Of a stretch of 64,000 bases of DNA, positions 1 to 7,949 are shown one piece after another; positions within the stretch are counted from its first letter, which is position 1; each line of letters opens with the position of its first letter. Origin of the DNA: Salinimicrobium gaetbulicola (lineage in GTDB: Bacteria; Bacteroidota; Bacteroidia; Flavobacteriales; Flavobacteriaceae); assembly GCF_042676025.1 (NCBI RefSeq), contig NZ_JBHTJP010000032.1:682001-746000 (forward strand), in the 5' to 3' direction. Both the position numbers and the translations under genes were made by a program. The notes beneath the pieces are model-generated. The model was given only the letters and a program-made list of their open reading frames with translations. It ran no database searches and was not told where the DNA came from.

Positions 1-77
1 TCTTAAAACTGTTAACAAATTACCTTTCGTAAACATATAATAAATTGTATTTTTACCTTTTAAATCCAAAAAATTTA

Positions 78-842
78 ATGGGTAAAATTATTGCCATTGC
101 AAATCAAAAAGGAGGAGTAGGAAAGACTACAACTTCTGTGAACCTAGCGGCATCCTTAGGGGTGTTGGAAAAGAAAGTTCTTTTAATTGATGCCGATCCT
201 CAAGCAAATGCTACCTCAGGACTTGGTATTGATGTTGAAAGTATCGAGCTGGGAACCTACCAACTGTTAGAGCATTCTATTAAAGCGGAAGAAGCCATTA
301 TGAAGACCGAGTCTCCAAACGTGGACATCATTCCTGCTCATATAGATCTTGTAGCGATAGAAATTGAACTTGTAGATCAGGATGCACGTGAATACATGTT
401 AAAAAAGGCTATTGGACACCTTAAGGAAACATATGATTATGTTCTTATAGATTGCGCTCCTTCCCTGGGATTATTGACCCTGAACGCGCTTACCGCAGCA
501 GATTCGGTTATCATCCCGATACAATGTGAGTATTTCGCATTAGAAGGACTGGGTAAACTTTTAAATACTATCAAGAGTGTTCAAAAGATCCACAATAATA
601 AATTGGATATCGAAGGCCTTCTGCTTACCATGTATGACTCCCGTTTGAGGTTGTCAAATCAGGTGGTAGAGGAAGTTCAGAAACATTTTGATGAAATGGT
701 GTTCAAAACAATCATTCAACGAAATGTACGTTTAAGTGAAGCCCCTAGTTACGGGGAAAGTATTATCAATTATGACGCGGGAAGTAAAGGAGCTACGAAC
801 TACCTGAATCTTGCACACGAGATCATAAAGAAAAACAGTTAG
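78..842 (+). CDS. parA: ParA family chromosome-partitioning ATPase
   Basis: Soj/ParA-type ATPase of 254 residues that works with ParB to segregate replicated origins. The deviant Walker A motif KGGVGKTT lies at residues 11-18 and the Walker A' region reads LLIDADPQAN. The C-terminal part carries RNVRLSEAPSYG, typical of chromosomal ParA. An in-frame codon at 45 would add 11 residues, but family members begin with MGKIIAIANQKGG, so the ATG at 78 is chosen. parB follows after 6 bases, so the two are co-transcribed. A weak -7-like TATTTTTA lies at 48-55. Family assignment is secure. Confidence 0.95.
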   Translation: MGKIIAIANQKGGVGKTTTSVNLAASLGVLEKKVLLIDADPQANATSGLGIDVESIELGTYQLLEHSIKAEEAIMKTESPNVDIIPAHIDLVAIEIELVDQDAREYMLKKAIGHLKETYDYVLIDCAPSLGLLTLNALTAADSVIIPIQCEYFALEGLGKLLNTIKSVQKIHNNKLDIEGLLLTMYDSRLRLSNQVVEEVQKHFDEMVFKTIIQRNVRLSEAPSYGESIINYDAGSKGATNYLNLAHEIIKKNS

Positions 843-848
843 GAGAAG

Positions 849-1748
849 ATGGCGAAGGCGACCAAGAAACAGGCACTGGGAAGAGGACTTTCAGCTTTAT
901 TGAAAGATCCTCAAAATGATATTAAATCGGCGGAAGATAAAAATGCTGACAAACTGGTTGGACATATTGTAGAACTGGAACTTGAGGCTATTGAGGTGAA
1001 CCCTTTTCAGCCAAGGACCAGCTTTAATGAAGATGCTTTACGAGAACTGGCTTCTTCCATCAGGGAGTTAGGAGTGATCCAGCCAATTACAGTACGTAAG
1101 CTGGGTTACAATCAATATCAGCTTGTATCGGGAGAACGTCGTTTTCGGGCTTCAAAGCTCGTTGGACTTGAAACCATTCCGGCCTATATCAGGATCGCCA
1201 ACGACCAGGAATCCCTGGAAATGGCACTGGTAGAAAATATTCAGAGGCAGGATCTTGATCCTATCGAGATCTCACTTTCTTATCAGCGACTCATTGATGA
1301 GATCAACCTAACTCAGGAACAACTGAGTGAACGCGTTGGAAAGAATCGCTCTACCATCGCGAACTACCTGAGATTATTAAAGTTAGACCCGATCATTCAA
1401 ACAGGAATGAGAGATGGTTTCCTGTCTATGGGCCACGGTCGTACACTTATTAATATTGAGGATACTCAAACCCAGCTGGAGATCTACGAAAAGATCCTTG
1501 CGAATTCGCTTTCTGTAAGAGAGACCGAAAAACTGGTGAGGAATCTTCAGGAAGGAAAACCGGAAGGAAAAGCGGCAGCTCCTGTCCTTCCGAAGAACAT
1601 CAAGAAAAGCATCAAGGAATTTTCAGAACGCCTGGGAACTAAAGTCGATGTGAAGGTGGCGAAAAAAGGAAACGGAAGGTTAATTATTCCGTTTACTTCA
1701 GAAGAAGATCTCGAAAGACTGAAAAAAATAATCTACGGTGAAGAGTAG
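849..1748 (+). CDS. parB: ParB/Spo0J family DNA-binding partition protein
   Basis: Centromere-binding CTPase of 299 residues, partner of ParA. The N-terminus has the conserved GRGLSALL ParA-interaction stretch (residues 11-18). The ParB N-terminal nuclease-like/CTP fold contains GERRFR (95-100) and ENIQRQDL (129-136). A KorB-like helix-turn-helix follows (about 140-190, with VGKNRSTIANYLRLL). The C-terminal dimerisation region is lysine-rich. The start has an AGGAGA-like purine stretch upstream. The stop overlaps the next gene by 11 bases. I found no consensus parS (TGTTTCACGTGAAACA) inside the window. Confidence 0.95.
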   Translation: MAKATKKQALGRGLSALLKDPQNDIKSAEDKNADKLVGHIVELELEAIEVNPFQPRTSFNEDALRELASSIRELGVIQPITVRKLGYNQYQLVSGERRFRASKLVGLETIPAYIRIANDQESLEMALVENIQRQDLDPIEISLSYQRLIDEINLTQEQLSERVGKNRSTIANYLRLLKLDPIIQTGMRDGFLSMGHGRTLINIEDTQTQLEIYEKILANSLSVRETEKLVRNLQEGKPEGKAAAPVLPKNIKKSIKEFSERLGTKVDVKVAKKGNGRLIIPFTSEEDLERLKKIIYGEE

Positions 1749-2322
1749 AACTTCCATATTATTTATTCTTTTTCTACTTTTTGTCGGACCCTTATTTGCG
1801 CAACAAGATACCCTTCTTGTAAGTGCCCAAAAAGTGGTGGAAGAGCCGGCGTATGAACCTTACGATCCGCTCTCCCCTGCCCGCGCAGCCTTTTATTCTG
1901 CTGTATTACCGGGATTGGGACAGGCCTATAATGGAAAGTACTGGAAAATACCTGTGGTATATACCGCTTTAGGTATAGGCGTGTATTTTTACATTGACAA
2001 CGACCAGCAATACGATAGATACCGTGATGCCTACAAAAGCAGGCTTGCAGGAAAGACTACCGATGAATTTTCAGATGCCAACGGAGAACCTATTGTTTCT
2101 ACTAATGGACTGATCGAAGCGCAGCGATTTTACCAGCGCAACAAGGAGATCTCGGTCCTGGTAACATTAGGACTTTACGCGCTGAATATTATTGATGCTA
2201 ATGTGGATGCCCACCTTCAGCAATTCAATGTTAGCGAAGATCTTTCAGTAAAACCAGCGGTCGACTTTGACCAATACTCCGGAAAAACGGGTTACGGACT
2301 TTCTTTAAACTACCAATTTTGA
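1738..2322 (+). CDS. DUF5683 domain protein, probable membrane protein
   Basis: A 194-residue protein of the DUF5683 family, found in Bacteroidota next to parB and dapB. It has a cleavable signal peptide (LFLLFVGPLFAQ, cleavage near residue 22). The DUF5683 core with SAVLPGLGQAYNGKYWKIP follows, then one or two hydrophobic segments. The start is a GTG at 1738 overlapping the parB stop, which gives a complete signal peptide. dapB follows after one base, so it belongs to the parAB-dapB-lepB operon. The function is unknown. Confidence 0.8.
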   Translation: MKSRTSILFILFLLFVGPLFAQQDTLLVSAQKVVEEPAYEPYDPLSPARAAFYSAVLPGLGQAYNGKYWKIPVVYTALGIGVYFYIDNDQQYDRYRDAYKSRLAGKTTDEFSDANGEPIVSTNGLIEAQRFYQRNKEISVLVTLGLYALNIIDANVDAHLQQFNVSEDLSVKPAVDFDQYSGKTGYGLSLNYQF

Positions 2323-2323
2323 T

Positions 2324-3019
2324 ATGAAAATAGCTCTTTTAGGATACGGAAAGATGGGGCAGACGATCGAGCGATTAGCTAAAGACCGTGGTCATGAGAT
2401 CGTTTACACTATCAAAGAGAAAATTAAAAACTACGATCTTTCAAAGGTCGACGTTGCCATAGATTTTAGTGTGCCCGATGCAGCCTTTGAAAATATTACC
2501 ACTTGTTTTGAGCAAAACATACCCGTGATCTCCGGAACCACAGGTTGGCTTGAACGATATGATGAGGCCGTTGCCAGCTGTAAAGAAAATGACGGGGCTT
2601 TTATCTATGCTTCCAATTTTAGCCTTGGAGTAAACCTCTTTTTTGAGTTGAACAAGAAACTCGCTGAAATGATGAGCTCTTTTCCCGAATATGCTATTGG
2701 AATTGAAGAGATCCATCATACCCAAAAACTGGATGCTCCCAGTGGAACAGCGATCACCCTCGCCGAACAGATCATGGAGAATACAGACCGTAAAGGCTGG
2801 AGGCTCAATCGTGCCGAAGAAGGGGAAATCCCGATCATGGCCAAACGCATTGAAAATGTACCTGGAACACACGTGGTCTCCTATAAGTCACCTATTGACA
2901 CCCTTAAAATTGAACATATTGCCCATTCCAGAGACGGTTTCGCACTTGGAGCAATAATCGCTGCAGAATGGATTCAGAACAAAAAAGGTGTATTCAGCAT
3001 GAAAGATGTTTTGTTTTAG
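2324..3019 (+). CDS. dapB: 4-hydroxy-tetrahydrodipicolinate reductase
   Basis: DapB reduces the DapA product in the lysine/meso-diaminopimelate pathway, supplying peptidoglycan precursor. The protein has 231 residues, the short form usual in Bacteroidota. The N-terminal Rossmann motif is GYGKMGQ (7-13). The catalytic segment IHHTQKLDAPSGTA contains the paired His and the Lys of the family. Another pathway gene, dapD, lies at 54816. The gene sits one base after the DUF5683 gene. Confidence 0.95.
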   Translation: MKIALLGYGKMGQTIERLAKDRGHEIVYTIKEKIKNYDLSKVDVAIDFSVPDAAFENITTCFEQNIPVISGTTGWLERYDEAVASCKENDGAFIYASNFSLGVNLFFELNKKLAEMMSSFPEYAIGIEEIHHTQKLDAPSGTAITLAEQIMENTDRKGWRLNRAEEGEIPIMAKRIENVPGTHVVSYKSPIDTLKIEHIAHSRDGFALGAIIAAEWIQNKKGVFSMKDVLF

Positions 3020-3067
3020 TGTAACAAACTTTCAGCTGTTAATACCAATAACCACAAAGAATAAATC

Positions 3068-4636
3068 ATGACTTTCACAGAATGGATCCTTTTTTTCCTG
3101 GTTGTCCAACTAATACATTTTCTAGGAACCTGGAGATTATATAAAAAAGCCGGGCGCAAGGCCTGGGAAGCAGCCATCCCGGTATATAATGCCGTAATTT
3201 TAATGAAGATCATTAACCGCCCGTGGTGGTGGGTGATCCTGCTGTTCATTCCTATTGTGAACCTTATCATGTTTCCGGTTATTTGGGTGGAGACCATCAG
3301 AAGTTTTGGCAGAACCTCTACCGCCGACACGATCCTGGTACTCATTACTTTAGGACTCTACATCTATTACGTCAATTATGTTTCTGATGTAAAATATCGT
3401 GAAGAGCGTTCCCTGCATCCTGGAAGCGCGGCGGGAGAATGGATAAGCTCCATACTTTTTGCGGTGGTAGCCGCCACTATTGTTCACACTTATGTGATGC
3501 AACCTTTTACGATTCCTACATCTTCCCTTGAAAAGACTTTACTGGTAGGAGATTACCTTTTTGTAAGCAAGTTCCATTACGGGGCGCGCACTCCTATCAC
3601 TTCTATAGCATTTCCAATGGTACATGACACCATTCCGGGAGTGGGTGTAAAATCGTATCTGAACGAGCCTTCTATTCCATATTTTAGGTTACCCGGTTTT
3701 GAAGAAATTGAAAGAAATGATATAGTGGTCTTCAACTGGCCGGTAGATACCGTACGTAAGTTCTTCGACCGATCGGGAATGAGGTATGATAAACCGATAG
3801 ACAAGAAATCCAACTACGTAAAACGCGCTGTTGGTATGCCGGGGGATTCTTTAAAGATCATTGATGGTAAAGTGCATATCAACAATGAACCTTTACAACT
3901 TCCGGACAGAGCAAAACCACAATATTCCTACGTTGGAACCACAAAAGGTCAGGCGCTGGATCCATACACCCTATACAATATGTACGGAATCACAGATCCT
4001 TCTTATTACGACCCCAACACCAACCAGTTCTTTATCCAGTCCCTTTCAGAAGAGGCCTTTGAGCGCTTAAAGAACAATCCAAACGTTGCCTCCATCGAGA
4101 GACAGATCGCACCAAAGGGAAGCAAAGAGACCAAGATCTTTCCTAACAACAATAAAACTCCATGGAACGGGGATAACCTCGGACCAGTCTATATTCCGAA
4201 AAAAGGAGAGACAGTAGATCTTACAATAAAAACTTTCCCATTCTACCGCCGTATCATAGAAACCTACGAAGGTTTGGAGATGGGTATTGACAACGAATTG
4301 TCGCTCAATGGAACCCAGGTGCTATTGAATGGCCAACCAGTAAATTCATATACCTTCAAACAGAATTACTACTGGATGATGGGAGATAACCGCCACAATA
4401 GTGAAGATAGTCGCTACTGGGGGTATGTTCCCCAAAACCACGTAGTTGGAAAACCGGTGTTCATCTGGTTGAGCCTGGATCCTAATAAATCAGGTTTTAG
4501 TAAAATAAGATGGGATCGCATGTTCACCACAGTTGGCGGTGATGGCGAACCGGTCTCTTATTTCCCCTACTTCCTGGTAGTTATCGTTGGACTTTTAGGC
4601 TATAGTTTTTTCAAGAAAAAGAAGAGTAAAAAGTAA
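3068..4636 (+). CDS. lepB: Signal peptidase I with N-terminal DUF5684-like membrane domain
   Basis: Inner-membrane S26 protease that removes signal peptides. At 522 residues it is much longer than E. coli LepB (about 324). Residues 1-110 form an extra membrane module (DUF5684-like, three hydrophobic stretches). The LepB membrane anchor is at 125-143. The catalytic serine should be S153 in the box IPTSSLEKTL, which replaces the usual IPSGSMMPTL. The general base is K252 in YVKRAVGMPGD. Box E reads MMGDNRHNSEDSRYWG near the C-terminus. About 150 residues are inserted between these boxes, as in Bacteroidota homologues. A final hydrophobic segment ends in a Lys-rich tail. Confidence 0.93.
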   Translation: MTFTEWILFFLVVQLIHFLGTWRLYKKAGRKAWEAAIPVYNAVILMKIINRPWWWVILLFIPIVNLIMFPVIWVETIRSFGRTSTADTILVLITLGLYIYYVNYVSDVKYREERSLHPGSAAGEWISSILFAVVAATIVHTYVMQPFTIPTSSLEKTLLVGDYLFVSKFHYGARTPITSIAFPMVHDTIPGVGVKSYLNEPSIPYFRLPGFEEIERNDIVVFNWPVDTVRKFFDRSGMRYDKPIDKKSNYVKRAVGMPGDSLKIIDGKVHINNEPLQLPDRAKPQYSYVGTTKGQALDPYTLYNMYGITDPSYYDPNTNQFFIQSLSEEAFERLKNNPNVASIERQIAPKGSKETKIFPNNNKTPWNGDNLGPVYIPKKGETVDLTIKTFPFYRRIIETYEGLEMGIDNELSLNGTQVLLNGQPVNSYTFKQNYYWMMGDNRHNSEDSRYWGYVPQNHVVGKPVFIWLSLDPNKSGFSKIRWDRMFTTVGGDGEPVSYFPYFLVVIVGLLGYSFFKKKKSKK

Positions 4637-4639
4637 GAG

Positions 4640-5272
4640 ATGAATACTGTTCTTTTACATCCCTGTTATTTTGGACCGGTTTCTCAATTTGTCGCTATAG
4701 CAAAGGCCGACAACGTGGTCTTTGAAAATGAGGATAATTACCAAAAACAGACATATCGCAACCGCCAGTACATTTATGGCGCAAACGGAAAGCTTTTACT
4801 GAATATTCCCATAAAACATTCAGGGAATAAGACCCAACACCAAAAATACAGGGAAGTCAGGATCGAAAATGACTTTGACTGGCAAAAACAACACTGGAGG
4901 TCATTGCAGACCGTATATCGCACCTCTCCTTTTTTCGAATTCTATGAAGATGAATTCGAACCGTTATACAGTAAAAAGTATGACTTCCTAATGGAGTTCA
5001 ATTACGACTGTTTACATACAGTCCTGGAAGCATTACAGCTTGATCTGGACTATTCCAAGACCAGTGAATTCATTTTGAAGCCGGAAGATGTGATAGACGC
5101 TCGCTCCCTGGTGCAGGCAAAAGGACGAAAAGAATTCAATTTTGAACCTTATACACAGGTTTTCGACACTAAATTCGGGTACCTCAATAACTTAAGCGTG
5201 ATCGACCTGATCTTCAATGAGGGACCAAACGCCCTGAACTACCTGGAAAATCAGGAAATAGAATTATTTTAA
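4640..5272 (+). CDS. WbqC-like family protein
   Basis: A 210-residue WbqC-like protein. The family begins with a conserved H-P-x-Y-F segment, seen here as LHPCYFGPVSQF. WbqC members are linked to O-antigen and other polysaccharide loci, but the family is not well characterised, and Bacteroidota keep a copy beside lepB. It starts 3 bases after lepB, so it is translationally linked. Its 3' end overlaps the convergent phosphatase gene by 9 bases. No signal peptide is visible. Confidence 0.8.
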   Translation: MNTVLLHPCYFGPVSQFVAIAKADNVVFENEDNYQKQTYRNRQYIYGANGKLLLNIPIKHSGNKTQHQKYREVRIENDFDWQKQHWRSLQTVYRTSPFFEFYEDEFEPLYSKKYDFLMEFNYDCLHTVLEALQLDLDYSKTSEFILKPEDVIDARSLVQAKGRKEFNFEPYTQVFDTKFGYLNNLSVIDLIFNEGPNALNYLENQEIELF

Positions 5273-6298
5273 ACTGAAGGTTGCGCTTATTGGAAAGTGA
5301 TCTGAATAAGGCACTTCATAATCCTCAAATTTCAATACTTCCAGGCTCTCATCGGCCAGGATAAAATCTATACGAAGTGGAAAGAATTTGTAATCGAATG
5401 TCCTTCCGAAACCATTCCCGGCTTCTTTGTAGGCATCAAATAAACCTTCAGATTTAAGTTCCCGATAAATATAGGAATACGCGGTATTATTGAAATCTCC
5501 CATTAAAACCAAACGGTAGGGACTTGACTTAACTAGGTCTACGACCAGCTCCATTTGTCGCTGCTGCTTGACAAAAGTCTGCCCCATTCCCAAAAACACT
5601 CTTTTAGAATGCTCTTTTTCGAGCTTATCCATATTAGGCTTCAAGCTGAAGGACTGCAAATGTACATTTATGACCCTGAGGGTATCATCTCCTTTTACAA
5701 CATCAGCATAGATCGCATTGTTATTACTTTTGGTAGGAAAATCTAAGGATCCCTGATTGATGATGGGGAATTTAGAAAAGATCGCAAGTCCAAATTCGGC
5801 ATTTTGATCTTTCTGATTGATGTATTTATAAGGAAAACTGTTTGCAATGTTCAATTCACCCCTGTAATACTCCTGCATGGTAATAATATCAGGATCCTGA
5901 CCTTTTACAAAACGTGATATTTTCTGTGGAATATCCTTCCGGTCAGCCCAGCCATATTGGTTGAATTGCCGCACATTGTAGGTCAAAACCTTAATTGGAT
6001 CTGCTTCGGGAGTCACCTCTTCTTCCGAAGAGATCTCATAGATTGATGTAAGATGGTTGAAACCCAGTAAAAGTACGATCAGAGAAAGCAACAACTGTCT
6101 TCTTAGCCTAAAAAGCCAAAAGAGAAAAAAGATAAAATTAACCAGCATCAAAAACGGCACTCCAAGGCTAAATACTGATAATAAGGCAAAAGTGCTTGGT
6201 GGAATATAAGGAAGTAAATATGAGAATAGCAATGCCACCGCGAAAAGCGAATTCAAAAAGAACAAAAACTTATCGAACCAGTTGAGGCCTCTCATCAA
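5264..6298 (-). CDS. Membrane-anchored endonuclease/exonuclease/phosphatase family protein
   Basis: A 344-residue protein with three closely spaced N-terminal membrane segments (about 8-85), then an EEP-family catalytic domain (about 105-344). Visible motifs are LTYNVRQFN (metal-binding Asn), ITMQEYY (catalytic Glu), GDFNNTAYS and SDHFPISATF (catalytic Asp-His). The fold covers DNases, sphingomyelinases and inositol phosphatases, so the substrate is unknown; the anchor suggests it acts outside the cytoplasm or on lipids. It is last in the mutL-rhomboid operon and overlaps the previous gene by 4 bases. Confidence 0.85.
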   Translation of the reverse strand: MMRGLNWFDKFLFFLNSLFAVALLFSYLLPYIPPSTFALLSVFSLGVPFLMLVNFIFFLFWLFRLRRQLLLSLIVLLLGFNHLTSIYEISSEEEVTPEADPIKVLTYNVRQFNQYGWADRKDIPQKISRFVKGQDPDIITMQEYYRGELNIANSFPYKYINQKDQNAEFGLAIFSKFPIINQGSLDFPTKSNNNAIYADVVKGDDTLRVINVHLQSFSLKPNMDKLEKEHSKRVFLGMGQTFVKQQRQMELVVDLVKSSPYRLVLMGDFNNTAYSYIYRELKSEGLFDAYKEAGNGFGRTFDYKFFPLRIDFILADESLEVLKFEDYEVPYSDHFPISATFSLK

Positions 6299-7215
6299 TT
6301 ATCTTTTCCGGCATTAAACAAATAGTCTTTTTCCTGTTTGGTAAGACTATCATAACCGCTTTTACTTATCTTATCAAGGATAGCATCTATCTTCTCCTGC
6401 TCTTCCTTCTTATTGCGCTGACTGGTGGTAGTAAATGTCGAGGCAGTTCCTGTCGTATTTTTTCTTCTATGAACGGTCTTGAGATTGCTTTTCCTGGCGG
6501 GTTTACTTCCGGAAAAGAGCGATCCAAACCAATCCATCATCCGCTCAAATCCGCTTGCTATATTATTTCCTTTCCCAAGTTGTTTTGCGTAGATATATCC
6601 GAAGGCAGCGCCCCCAAGGTGTGCTAAATGACCACCCGGATTACTGATGGGGATCTGAACCACATCAAGTACCACAAAAAAGGCCGCGATCCACCAAAAT
6701 TTGATACTTCCAATAATGATCAACCTTATTCGCATATGTGGAATATGGGTAGCGATCCCTACCAACACCGCCATTACCGCAGCCGAAGCACCCAGTAAAT
6801 AAGAACGACCCAGGCCTTGAAAAGCAGGAAAGAGATTATAACTGGCCATATAGACCAACGCCCCAAATATGGCTCCCAAAAAATAGAAATTAAGCAGCTT
6901 TTTTGGTGAAAAATAATTCAGAAAATAAATGCCAGCGTAATACAGAATAAGCATATTGGAAAGTATATGCCAAATACCACTATGCAAGAAAGCGTAGGTG
7001 ATTATCGACCAGGGCTTGAAAAGGAATTCTCCAGGTTCCTTCGGAAAAACGAACCATTCCAAAAGAAAGTCAGATGGTAATTGGAAGAGATAAGCTATGG
7101 TCTTAAAAAGGAAAAAAAGTACAAACACAGCAACATTGACCACGATCAACTTCTCTGTGACCGTCGCCGTTTTGAGTTTATACCTAAAGTTTCCGGACCT
7201 TCTCATCAATCCCAT
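6295..7215 (-). CDS. Rhomboid family intramembrane serine protease with C-terminal DUF6576-like tail
   Basis: A 306-residue polytopic protein with six hydrophobic segments. The presumed catalytic serine lies in LLGASAAVM and the histidine in GGHLAHLGGAAFG. The usual GxSG is GASA here, so the serine remains but the following glycine is alanine. After residue 215 comes a basic linker, then a short helical domain ending IDAILDKISKSGYDSLTKQE, the DUF6576 type common on Bacteroidota rhomboids. It overlaps the upstream rhomboid gene by 10 bases. Substrates are unknown. Confidence 0.88.
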   Translation of the reverse strand: MGLMRRSGNFRYKLKTATVTEKLIVVNVAVFVLFFLFKTIAYLFQLPSDFLLEWFVFPKEPGEFLFKPWSIITYAFLHSGIWHILSNMLILYYAGIYFLNYFSPKKLLNFYFLGAIFGALVYMASYNLFPAFQGLGRSYLLGASAAVMAVLVGIATHIPHMRIRLIIIGSIKFWWIAAFFVVLDVVQIPISNPGGHLAHLGGAAFGYIYAKQLGKGNNIASGFERMMDWFGSLFSGSKPARKSNLKTVHRRKNTTGTASTFTTTSQRNKKEEQEKIDAILDKISKSGYDSLTKQEKDYLFNAGKDN

Positions 7216-7949
7216 CTGTTTTGATTAAACTGGTTTTTCTTCCAGTACCACATCATTATAAAACCAAATAGAGCACCTCCCACGTGAGCAAAATGTGCGA
7301 TACCTCCCCCAAATATAGAATATCCTGTGACACCAGAAAAGAGGTCAAGCGCGATCAAAGCAGGAATAAAAAACTTAGCTTTAATAGGCACGGGAACGAA
7401 TATCAAAAACAATTCTACATTAGGAAACAACATTCCAAACGCCACTAAAATACCATATATTGCTCCCGAGGCTCCTACCGCAGGAGTATTGTAAGACATA
7501 TAAAATTCCTGCAGCATGTCTTGTGATACCGAATTCAATATTCCGGTTGAATACTGTCCTGTTTCCAGTAAAGTCTGTATCGCCTGGGTCTCCATCCCCG
7601 CATCCAGTAAAGCGTTATAACCTGCCTGATAATGATAAAAATTTACCAGCGTGTGGATGATAGCAGCACCGAATCCTGCGGAAAAATAGAAAAAAATGAA
7701 CTTGTTCTTGCCCAGCATTTGCTCTATAGGACTACCAAAAGCCCACAAAGCGTACATATTGAAAAGAATATGCATAAAACCGCCATGCATGAACATATGC
7801 GTTAGAACCTGCCAAACGCCAAAATTGTCATTCTTAAAGAACCAAAGGGAAAAATACTGATAAGCCTGTTCTCCAATCGCTAGCGTACCTACAAAAAATA
7901 TGATATTAATGATCAATAAAACCTTTACGGTTTCTGTAATTCTTCCCAT
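7206..7949 (-). CDS. Rhomboid family intramembrane serine protease
   Basis: A 247-residue GlpG-like protease with six membrane segments. The catalytic serine box is canonical (VGASGAIYG) and the histidine lies in AHFAHVGGALFG. The HGGFMHILFNMYALW segment is the conserved TM2 His/Asn motif that stabilises the oxyanion. It starts immediately before mutL's stop codon region, with no intergenic base, and overlaps the second rhomboid gene downstream. It probably arose by tandem duplication with that gene, though the two proteins are now quite different. Confidence 0.92.
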   Translation of the reverse strand: MGRITETVKVLLIINIIFFVGTLAIGEQAYQYFSLWFFKNDNFGVWQVLTHMFMHGGFMHILFNMYALWAFGSPIEQMLGKNKFIFFYFSAGFGAAIIHTLVNFYHYQAGYNALLDAGMETQAIQTLLETGQYSTGILNSVSQDMLQEFYMSYNTPAVGASGAIYGILVAFGMLFPNVELFLIFVPVPIKAKFFIPALIALDLFSGVTGYSIFGGGIAHFAHVGGALFGFIMMWYWKKNQFNQNRWD

